Source of the DNA: CAVQBL01 sp963710715
GTDB taxonomy: Bacteria; Pseudomonadota; Gammaproteobacteria; DSM-16500
Assembly: GCA_963710715.1 (NCBI GenBank)
Contig: CAVQBL010000014.1
Coordinates: forward strand, 62,001 to 126,000
Length of the DNA: 64,000 nucleotides
Reading direction: 5' to 3'
Part shown: positions 24,391-34,400 of the stretch, one piece after another
How the letters are laid out: every line of letters begins with the position of its first letter
Numbering within the stretch: position 1 is the stretch's first letter
The notes under the pieces: generated by a model
Seen by the model: the letters and a program-made list of their open reading frames with translations, nothing else
The model's database searches: none
Told to the model about the DNA's origin: nothing
Translations under genes and position numbers: made by a program

Positions 24391-25506
24391 ATGTTAATCG
24401 GTGTTCCAAAAGAGATAAAAAATAATGAATTTAGAGTGGGTTTGGTTCCCAGTAGCGTACGTGAATTAGCCGCAAACGGACATCAAGTTGTTGTAGAACA
24501 TGATGCAGCGGCTCGAATTGGTTTTGACGATGAATCCTTTGTGCATGCAGGCGCGACAATTGCAAGTACACCCGCGGAAATTTTTGCTAAAGCCGACATG
24601 ATTGTTAAAGTGAAAGAACCACAACCACAAGAATGCCTCATGTTGCGCGAAGGGCAAGTGATATTTACTTATTTGCATTTAGCGCCGGATCCTGAGCAAG
24701 CACGTATGTTGCAAGAATCACATTGTGTTGCCATTGCATATGAAACAGTAACAAATAAGAATGGTGGTTTGCCACTGTTGGCTCCCATGAGTGAAGTCGC
24801 AGGACGCATGGCGATTCAAGCAGGTGCGTCATGCTTAGAAATTACACGTGGCGGAAGTGGTATGTTGTTGGGCGGTGTCCCTGGCGTTGCACCTGCCAAA
24901 GTAGTTATTTTAGGAGGTGGCGCAGCCGGAACGAATGCCGTACGCATGGCTATCGGTATGGGCGCGCGCGTTGTTGTGATTGATAAATCATTAGAGCGTT
25001 TAAATTTACTCGATTTACAATTTGGATCAAAGATTGTCACTGTTTATTCTACAGCGGATGCTATTGAACGACATGTCTCAAGAGCAGATCTTGTCATTGG
25101 TGCTGTGTTAGTTCCTGGTGCTTCTGCACCTAAATTAGTGAGTCGCGAAGTGATTAAAAAAATGCGGCCCGGTTCCGTCGTAGTTGATGTCTCAATTGAC
25201 CAAGGCGGATGTTTTGAAACCAGTCGACCCACTACACACCAAGATCCAACTTATAAAGTAGATGGTATCGTGCATTATTGCGTTACCAATATGCCAGGTG
25301 CTGTGCCACGCACATCCACATTTGCACTGAATAATGCCACATTGCCATTTATTCTCGCATTAGCAAATCATGGATATAAAGAAGCAATGCGCCGCGATCC
25401 ACATTTGCTGGCAGGATTAAATGTCCATCGAGGCAAGTTAACATATAAAGCAGTTGCGCAAGCGCTAAAGCAAGAGTATTCACGTGCTGAGGAAGTAATT
25501 CAGTAA
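24391..25506 (+). CDS. ald: Alanine dehydrogenase
   Basis: Converts L-alanine and NAD+ to pyruvate, ammonia and NADH. The 371-residue protein begins MLIGVPKEIKNNEFRVG, which carries the family Arg and the KEIK signature. It continues with MIVKVKEP (Lys of the substrate site), the NAD-binding GGGAAGTNAVRMAIGMGA, and the terminal TNMPGAVPRTST block typical of Ald/PntA. ATG at 24391 has GGAG upstream; an upstream in-frame TTG at 24376 is less likely. In intracellular bacteria this enzyme feeds amino-acid carbon into central metabolism. Confidence 0.95.
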   Translation: MLIGVPKEIKNNEFRVGLVPSSVRELAANGHQVVVEHDAAARIGFDDESFVHAGATIASTPAEIFAKADMIVKVKEPQPQECLMLREGQVIFTYLHLAPDPEQARMLQESHCVAIAYETVTNKNGGLPLLAPMSEVAGRMAIQAGASCLEITRGGSGMLLGGVPGVAPAKVVILGGGAAGTNAVRMAIGMGARVVVIDKSLERLNLLDLQFGSKIVTVYSTADAIERHVSRADLVIGAVLVPGASAPKLVSREVIKKMRPGSVVVDVSIDQGGCFETSRPTTHQDPTYKVDGIVHYCVTNMPGAVPRTSTFALNNATLPFILALANHGYKEAMRRDPHLLAGLNVHRGKLTYKAVAQALKQEYSRAEEVIQ

Positions 25507-25521
25507 AAAAGGATTAAAAAT

Positions 25522-26892
25522 ATGCTCGCGTGTTTTGTAACAGAATCAGCACAGCATCCCATTCCAATTACTATTTTGCCGCAAAAAGATTTTTCTGCTT
25601 GGTTAGCTAAGCAAAATAATTTTATAAAAAATTGGCTTGAATCAACCCAATTTCGTGGCGAAGCGGGGAATGTCAGCTTAATTCCAGATACATCGGGCAA
25701 TATTTCACGTGTGTTATGTTGCGTAGCGGATGCAAAGAATTTTTGGGGTGCAGGTAATTTAGCATTAAGCTTGCCAGAAAACATTTATCAATTTGAGTTA
25801 AGTGATGCGGATTATCAAGAATTTGCTATTGCTTGGGGATTAGGTGCTTATCAATTTACTGTTTATAAAAAACCAACAAAAAAATCAGCACAACTTTTCC
25901 TGCCAAAATATATTGACCATAACAGTATAATTAATACTGTGGAGTCAATTTATTTAGTCCGTGATTTAATTAACACACCAACCGATGATATGGGGCCTTC
26001 TGAACTTGCTGCAGCCGCTGTTAAGCTCGGCAAAGAATACAATGCAAAAGTTCAGCAAATAATTGGTGCCGACTTATTAAAAAATAATTTTGCATCCATT
26101 TACACCGTAGGTCGTGCCAGTGATGATGCCCCGCGTTTGATTGATTTGCGTTGGGGAAATGAAAAACATCCAAAAGTGACTTTAGTAGGTAAAGGTGTGT
26201 GTTTTGATAGCGGTGGTCTTGATATCAAACCATCTTCTGCTATGTTGTTAATGAAAAAAGACATGGCAGGTGGCGCGCATGTTCTAGGTTTGGCACGCAT
26301 GATTATGCAAGCGAATTTACCCATTAATTTACGTGTATTAATTCCTGCAGTTGAAAATGTCATTTCCGGAAATGCTTATCGTCCAGGTGATATCATTAAA
26401 AGTCGTAAAGGTATTACTATTGAAATTGGTAATACAGATGCAGAAGGTCGCGTTATTTTGGCGGATGCATTGACAGAAGCAGTCAGTGAAAATCCCGATT
26501 TAATTGTTGATATTACTACGTTGACCGGTGCAGCACGTGTTGCGCTGGGAACGGAGTTACCCGCATTATTTTGTAATCACGATGACACAGCAAATGCTGT
26601 TATACAACATGGTAATCAAAAACTGGATCCTGTTTGGCGCTTACCTTTATTTACATCTTATCGTGAATCATTAAACAGTCCGATTGCTGATATCAATAAC
26701 AATTCTACAGATTCTTATGGCGGTGCAATTACTGCCGCATTATTTTTAAAAGAATTTGTGCCAGACAATATTCCTTGGGTACATTTTGATTTAATGGCAT
26801 GGAACTTAAAAGCAAGACCTGGTAGACCGGTGGGAGGAGAAGCCATGGCGCTGCGCGGGTTGTTTAGCTATTTTGTATCGAGATTTAAATAA
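25522..26892 (+). CDS. M17 leucyl aminopeptidase family protein
   Basis: A cytosolic dizinc/manganese aminopeptidase that trims N-terminal residues from peptides. The C-terminal catalytic domain is unmistakable: LVGKGVCFDSGGLDIKPS, MKKDMAGGAHVLG, and NTDAEGRVILADAL (M17 signature). LNSPIADINNNS and the basic RPGRPVGGEA loop follow. At 456 residues it is shorter than PepA (about 500) and closer to PepB-like members. It is 15 bases downstream of ald with AGGA before the ATG, so it is probably co-transcribed. Confidence 0.93.
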   Translation: MLACFVTESAQHPIPITILPQKDFSAWLAKQNNFIKNWLESTQFRGEAGNVSLIPDTSGNISRVLCCVADAKNFWGAGNLALSLPENIYQFELSDADYQEFAIAWGLGAYQFTVYKKPTKKSAQLFLPKYIDHNSIINTVESIYLVRDLINTPTDDMGPSELAAAAVKLGKEYNAKVQQIIGADLLKNNFASIYTVGRASDDAPRLIDLRWGNEKHPKVTLVGKGVCFDSGGLDIKPSSAMLLMKKDMAGGAHVLGLARMIMQANLPINLRVLIPAVENVISGNAYRPGDIIKSRKGITIEIGNTDAEGRVILADALTEAVSENPDLIVDITTLTGAARVALGTELPALFCNHDDTANAVIQHGNQKLDPVWRLPLFTSYRESLNSPIADINNNSTDSYGGAITAALFLKEFVPDNIPWVHFDLMAWNLKARPGRPVGGEAMALRGLFSYFVSRFK

Positions 26893-28115
26893 ATATTTCA
26901 GCTATAGTAGCCAGCAGATTTTTTATATCATCTAATGCTTGATGTCGATTTAACGGTATTCTAAGACCTGATGAATTTCTAGGAACTGCAGGATAAGTAG
27001 AAGTATTGATGAAAAACCCTGCATCAAAAATTTTTTTTGCAAGCGCAAATGTTTTTTCATCAGGCCCCACGTGAAGAAAACGAATTGGAGTGACATCTTC
27101 AGAAGCTAATGGCAGTTGATACTCATGGCATAATTTATTAAAAAGAAGAATTCTTTCTCTTACTTCAGTTTGTATTTGATTAATTTCATCTGATAAATGA
27201 ATTTTTGCAGAAGCAATACCTGCGCCCAAATTACCCGGTTGAATTGGGCCTGAAAAAATCATCGTACTACCACAGTTACGAACCAAATTTTTAATATCTT
27301 TATCAGGAAAAATGATAGCACCTCCGGCAGCAGAAAATGATTTATTAAATGACGCGGCCACCACAGTCCGTGTCCTCAAAGGATTTGCGCTACCTATCAC
27401 ACTTCCTGATCCATGCTTACCCATCCAACTGATAGCATGCGCATCATCAATGTAAAGATGAAGTTGCTCATAGCGATCAATTAAGTTGCGTAATTTTTCC
27501 AGCGGCGCAAAATCACCATACATGCTATAAATTCCATCACATAAATACCAAACTTTTTTATGTTTTGAAGCTAGCTCACTTATTCGTTGTTCTAATTCAG
27601 ACATATTGTTATGAGCAACAGGTTTACATGCGATACCTGTCATATATAGAGTAGGTAACATCGCTTGAACGCTAGAATGAACTTGAATATCGTAAAGTAC
27701 AGCATCGCCGTGTTGTATCAAAATAGGTAAAGCTGCTGCGTGACCTAATGTTACAGTAGAACTGATTACAAGCGGTGCACCTCCAAACATTTGTTCTGCT
27801 AAATTTTCAAATTCACGGTATAAAGGTGCTGAAACATAAGCACGTGAAGCAGAAAATTGTGTGCCAAATCGCTGTATCGCATCAATTGCTCCTGCTTTTA
27901 AACGGGGATCGTGTTCTAAGCCAGAATAAGAGCATGAGCTAAAATTAATTACTTTTTTACCATTTAAAGTTAGGATACGCCCATTTAATTGCTTATCTTC
28001 TGCGATAAGAGTGTGCTAACCCAAGTGATTTTGCACGATTAAATGCTGCATTTAAGACTTTTAACCATTGTGCGCTTAGGTGAGAGTCAGCAGCAGATTT
28101 ACTTGCATCACTCAT
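26885..28115 (-). pseudogene. Alpha-oxoamine synthase (PLP enzyme), frameshifted near its N-terminus
   Basis: Members of this family (KBL, BioF, ALAS, SPT, CqsA) condense an amino acid with an acyl thioester and lose CO2. The N-terminal 40 codons start at ATG 28115 and stop at 27993. The next frame, open from about 28016, continues the same protein (LNGKKVINFSSCSYSGLEHD, SASRAYVSAPLYREFENLAE) down to 26885. One indel between 27993 and 28017 separates them. Visible residues: YIDDAHAISWMGKHGSG with the PLP Asp and His, and the PLP Lys in ASFNKSFSAAGGA. It is divergent from the polyketide synthase at 28429. Fusion of the two frames would give about 410 residues, a normal family length. Pathway partnership with the PKS is inferred from position. 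Confidence 0.8.
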
Positions 28116-28428
28116 TTCTTATCCTCACTTTTGAAATTCTAAGTAAATGATAAATAAAAAGAAAATTTGTCTTATTTTCCATATTATATTTTAAGTATAT
28201 ATCAGCGCTGTCTTATTTGTTGAAAAGGCTAAAAATTTCATTGAGATCAATAAAAAACTGTAAAAAAATTAATCTCTTAAATGTGCTATAGTTATAACAA
28301 ATAGTGAAAAATTGTAACTATTCACGATTCTTACAAAAGAACTCGTCATTGCGAGCCTCACGCTTTAGCTTTATGTGAGGCGTGGCAATCTAGCGCTCCT
28401 CGCAATGACGGCGTGGTGTGAGGTATTG
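28116..28428. other. Divergent intergenic region between oxoamine synthase and PKS, with a family B repeat
   Basis: A 313-base AT-rich region. 28130-28310 is non-coding and should hold both promoters, but I could not pick a convincing -35/-10 pair. 28314-28413 is a short, internally deleted B element with the extended end GTAACTATTCACGATTCTTA. The PKS ribosome-binding site (GAGG, 28420-28423) follows directly, so PKS expression reads through the repeat. Confidence 0.7.
28314..28413. repeat. Family B palindromic repeat, short copy in the PKS leader
   Basis: It begins GTAACTATTCACGATTCTTA, continues with ACTCGTCATTGCGAGCC, and ends CTCGCAATGACGGCGTG. The extended left end is shared with copies at 43111 and 59989 and, inverted, at 45275 and 52376. 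Its transcript would form a strong hairpin in the 5' leader of the PKS gene, 15 bases upstream of the ATG. Confidence 0.88.
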
Positions 28429-31400
28429 ATGAATAATAAGAAATTTGCAAATAATGTAGATGATATTGCTATAGTAGGCATAGCCTGTCGATACCCGGGC
28501 GCAAATAACTATAAAGAATACTGGGATAATCTTGCGAACGCTCGCAACAGCATTCGTGAAATTACGCCAGATCGATGGGATATCAATCAATTTTATTCTA
28601 CTGATATTAATGAACCCAATAAAAGCATCAGCAAATGGGGCGGTTTACTTGACGATATTGATAAATTTGATAGCCAATTTTTTAATATTTCTCCACAAGA
28701 AGCGAATGCCATGGATCCGCAACAACGTTTATTGTTAGAAGAAACTTGGCATTGTATAGAAGACTCAGGTATTGCATTACCTGAATTACAAAATAAAAAA
28801 ACCTCTGTTTATGTTGGCGTCACGACGACAGATTATCAACGCTTGCTTGGTGCAGAACATATCACGAGTCGATATGACTGTTTAGGTAATTTTGAATGTA
28901 TTTTATCAAATCGACTATCGTATTTTTTCAATTTTACGGGTGACAGTGAATCCATCGATGCAGCCTGCGCCTCTTCTCTGGTTTCTATTCATGCTGCACG
29001 ACGTAGTTTATTAAGTGGTGAAAGTGACTATGCCATTGCTGCAGGTGTCAGTGTAATTTGTCATCCTTGGAAATATATTTCGATTTCAAAAGCAAGAATG
29101 CTAAGCACGACGGGGCAGTGTAAAACATTTGATGCAACAGCAGATGGTTATGTGCCTGGAGAAGGGGTGGGAGTTTTATTATTAGAACCACTCAAAAAAG
29201 CCATTGTACAACGACATCAAATCTACGGTGTATTAAAAGGATCTGCAGTTAAACACTCAGGAAAAAGTATTGCAATCACAGCGCCTCGCGTTGAAATTGA
29301 ACGTGAAGTCATAGAGCAAGCCTTGAAGAAAGCCCATGTTGATTCAAAAACGGTTACCTATGTGGAAGCACATGGTACTGGAACATCATTAGGTGATCCG
29401 ATTGAAGTGGAAGCACTGAAACAAGCATTTCATACAAAGAATAAGCAATATTGCATGATAGGTTCAGTCAAAACAAATATCGGGCATTTAGAAGCTGCCG
29501 CAGGAATTGCTGGAGTGATTAAAGTGTTGTTGATGTTTAAAAATCAAAAAATTCCTCCCACTTTAAATATCACCACTGTCAATCCAATGATTGATTTTGA
29601 AAATTCACCTTTTAAAATTGCAAATCAATTAACTGAATGGCAATTACCTGAAAAAATAAAAAAACGCCGAGCAGGTGTGAGTTCGTTTGGTTTTGGTGGT
29701 GTGAATGCGCATATTGTATTAGAAGAATATAACCCACAGCCACAGTATAAAAAAGACATTGAAAACCTCAATGCTTATCCATTTTTGATTTCTGCTGTGA
29801 CGGCAGAAAGTTTAAAAAAATTGCTAAGCGAATGGCAGTCTTACGTAAAAACCAATGATTTTAAAAAACAATCATTAGGAGATATCTGTTATACCATTGC
29901 TCACGGCAGAGAAGTATTCTCTCATCGATGCGGAGCATTAGTAAAAAGTAAAGCAGAGCTTGTTGATTTTTTAAATAGCTATTCAGTGCACAATGTCACT
30001 CATATGAAAAAAAATAAATTTATTCTACTTAAATTGAAACCATTATCAAAATTAGTCTATTCATCATTTCATCAATTATGCCAAGATTATCCTGTTCTGA
30101 AAAGCTTAGAAGATCAGTGCCTAAGTTTAGTGATGACTCAATTAAATAATAAAATTTTATCAGAAAAGGTAAAAGATTTTATTGTTCTTTATATATTGGG
30201 GAGTGCCCTAATAAAAATTGGTTTAAAAGTTTCATGTATTATGGGGGAGGGGGTAGGGGAGATTGCTGCCGCTACGATAAGTGGAATGATAGATTTACAG
30301 TCAGCCTTCTCTTATGTTGCTGGCATCTCAGAACATATCATCTTTAAGCGACCGAATATTAGTTTCTATTCATCACAAGATAAAAAAATTATTCCTCCCT
30401 ATCAGATTACTGAGCAATATTGCCAAGCGCTCGCCACTTCAGCGAATATTGATGATATAACTGGCAAAAAAATCATAGAAAAATGCAAACAGCTTGAAAT
30501 CAATCAATTTACATTTAAAAAATATATAGCGGATTGGGCGAAAGTATTAAGTCATCACCATTTGAAAATAGAATCCATATTAAAAGATGAAAAAGTCTTA
30601 AATAAAGAAACTCGATTATTATTGCTTATCGTGCTTATTTCATGTATTAAAAAATTAAATAAAAAATGGCATTTAGAAAATAAAGATATAGTAAATAATG
30701 ACAGCGTCAATGAAATATTAGATTTGCTAGATGATAATGTGTTATCACATAGTGATGCAGTTGATTTAATTTTAACTAAAAACGTTGAGAAATATCATAG
30801 GATAGCTGAGCATTTGCAAAAACATCAATATAAATTAAATGAATCTAAGTCTTACAAATTGTTAAAAAAACATAATCAAGACTTATCTGATATGCATGAC
30901 TTTAAATCAAAAGTAGCATTGGCATTGCAAGATAACTATATCAGATGCGATGATAATGTACCTCATATTGAAAATCAATTTATTGTTGATATAGGTGGTC
31001 AAAAAACCGCTGAATCGATAAACGCATTAGAAGATGCCAGCAACATTCGAACCAGTGCGCCTGCTTTTTTAATAGATCTATGGTGTAAAGATGTGCTTAT
31101 CAATTGGCGATTATGGTTTTCAAGTGACAAGTACGATTTGGTTTCTTTGCCAGGCTATCAATTTACTAAAGAACATCATTGGATATCAGAAAAAGAAATT
31201 ATTTCAAATAAAGCACATAGCGAGAAGTCTTATATTTCTCCTATACAGAATAATACTCCTATTCAAACTAATAAAATAGCTACAGAAGTTACTCATAATC
31301 AATCACAATTAAAGGACGAAGTCTGTAAACAAGTGGTCAAGACATTATCGAAAATTACCCGATCAGATAAAATTGACCCCAATGTCAATCTAAGCCAATT

Positions 31401-34400
31401 TGGCATGGATTCCATCGCAATGACTGAATTTAGCATGGAGCTGGATGAGTATTATGGGATAGAATTAACACCCGCTGTTTTATTTGAGCATGGCACGTTA
31501 AATAGTTTTGTAGATTATCTTATTGAAAAATATTCTGCGGAATTATTAGCAAAACATAAAAACGTTATTAGTAAAGAAAACCTGATTCGAGAAAAACCTA
31601 AACCACCCGAAGTCTCAATATCCTCTATTCCAATTATTTCACATGATATTGCTATTATTGGAATGAGTGGGTTATTCCCCGGATCAGATGGTCTAGATCA
31701 ATTTTGGGAAAATATAGTCCAAGAAAAAGATATGATTACTGAAATTCCTAAAAATAGATGGGATTGGAAATCAGTATCAACCAAGACTAAAGTTAAATGG
31801 GGCGGTTTTGTGGATAGTCTAGATCAATTTGACCCATTATTTTTTAATATCTCACCACGTGAAGCAGAATTAATGGATCCACAACAAAGAAAACTGATAG
31901 AAATAATATGGAAAGCAATAGAAAATGCAGGTTACTCACAAGACGAAATATCCTTTGCCAAAACGGGAGTATTTGTAGGCGCTTCGGCAAGTGACTATGC
32001 TGAGCTACTTAATAAAAAAAATCTTATCTCCCCGCAGATTCCAACAGGCGTATTACATTGTATGTTGGCTAATAGAGTTTCTTACTTGCTGAACCTAAAT
32101 GGTCCAAGTGAAATAGTGGATACAGCTTGTTCAAGTTCACTGGTTGCTATCCATCATGCAGTTCATTCAATTTTAATGGGTGATTGCGATATAGCAATTG
32201 CAGGTGGAGTGAACGCTTTATTTTCACCCAGTATGTTTCTTGAATTTAGCCAGGCGGGGATGCTTAGTGAAGACGGGCATTGCAAAACATTTGATAAATC
32301 GGCGAGTGGTTATGTGAGAGGCGAAGGAGTAGGAGCCATTGTATTAAAATCACTTGAAAAAGCGCTTGCTGATAATGATACGATTTATGGAGTGATAAAA
32401 GGAACCGCAGTTAATCATGGTGGTCATGTCAATTCATTAACAGTACCCAATCCCAATGCGCAAGCAGAAGTGATTATGCGTGCTTGTGAAAGAGCCAAAA
32501 TCAGTGTTGATACAATTAATTATATAGAAGCACATGGCACAGGAACACCTTTAGGTGATCCTATTGAAATAAATGGATTAAAAAAAGCATTCCAAACATT
32601 AAGTGATAAGCAGGGTGAAAAAACATTAGCTAAAAATTATTGTGGTCTAGGTTCAGTTAAATCAAATATAGGCCACTTAGAAGGAGCGGCTGGTATCGCA
32701 AGTGTCATCAAAGTGTTATTAGCTATGAAGCACAATAAACTTCCTGGTACTGTACATTATAAAGAATTAAATCCTTACATTGATATTAAAGACAGCCCAT
32801 TTTATATTATTGATAAAACACGTGCATGGACAAAATTAAAAGATAAAAATAATCATGATATTCCTCTGCGTGCTGGAATTAGCTCTTTTGGTTTTGGCGG
32901 GACCAATGCGCATGTGATAATTGAAGAAGCGCCACAGAGATCTAATATAAGCAATCACCGAACAAATAAACCTTTTTATCTGGTGACATTATCTGCAAAA
33001 GAAGAAAGTGAGTTAAAACAAAAAGTCATTGATCTCATCCATTTCTTACAAGCGAATAAAGAATTAGCATTGGAAAACGTTTCTTATACTCTAAATAAAG
33101 GCAGAGCACATTTTGAAGAACGTTATGCCATGGTAGTTCATTCAATAGAGGATTTGATTAAAACACTCAAGGAAATTTCAAAAAGTGAAGAAACTGAAAA
33201 TTCATTTACTTCATTAAAAGATAAAAAGACAAGAGAAAAAGATCAAATCGTGCTAGGTAAAATTGCTAATCAAATACTGTTAGATATGACGGAATCAAGT
33301 TCAATTACGGATAAAGAATATTATGATAATTTATTAACATTGGCTAACTATTATATTCATGGATTTAGCTTAGATTGGGATAAATTGCATCATAATGAGC
33401 TTAAATTTCGACTTCCATTGCCTACGTATCCATTTTCAGAAAAACGTTATTGGTTTTCATCGGGGCAGATGAGAGCCCAGCAGGAGCCAGAAGAAGTATC
33501 TGTTATAAGAGATGACTTATCACAATTAGTAAAAGAATTAAATTTATTATGCAGCGACTTGTTAAAAGTTAAAAATATAGATTCAGATGCGGAATTAAGT
33601 CAAATTGGGCTCGATTCCATAATGATGATTGAATTATTAGATGCCATAGAGGAAAAATATCAAGTTACTGTGGAAGCAAATACATTAATTGATTATTCGT
33701 CTATCACAAGATTAGCAAAATATCTTCTTTCACTTGGGACAAAACCAACATCACAACCCGCGGTAGAAAAACCTATATCCAAAGCGCAGCCTAAAAAATC
33801 GCATACTAAGAATGAAAATTCTGGAAAAATTGCCATCATAAGCATGGCAGGACGTTTTCCAGAATCTCCTACGATAGAAAAATTTTGGGACAATCTTTAT
33901 CACGCTCGAGAATTGATAACTGAAATTCCAAAGAGTCGTTGGTCTATTAAAGAGTATTATTCTTCAGACAAAGAAGCACCCAATAAGAGTTATTCAAAAT
34001 GGGGTGGGCATATTGAAGATATCGAATGGTTTGATGCCAATTTCTTTGAAACGTCGGAAGCCGATGCGATTATGATGGACCCGCCGCAACGAATATTATT
34101 AGAAGTTGCTCAGGAATTGCTGGATCGCGCTGGATACACTCGAGAAGAATTAAATGGAAAAAAAATCAGTGTGATGCTTGGGTCTGGCGAGAGTAATTAC
34201 CAAAATTATTATCAAGAAAATGTAAAGAATGATTGGCGCAAACACCGTATTGTGAATTATATACAAAATATGCAAGCGGCTCGCATTGCAAAATTTTATA
34301 ATTTACTGGGCGCTGCGTTTACCATTGATACGGCTTGTTCAAGCTCGCTGGTTGCTATTCATGAAGCATGTAAGAGTTTGTTATCCGGTGAAAGTGAAAT

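Noticed and set aside
26885..28115. Oxoamine synthase called simply as BioF (biotin synthesis)
   Set aside because: No other biotin gene is nearby, and the residues visible fit the whole family, not BioF in particular; the PKS neighbour suggests another role.
28375..28428. Upstream in-frame start for the PKS adding 18 residues
   Set aside because: These codons are part of the family B repeat, and the proper GAGG site sits just before ATG 28429.
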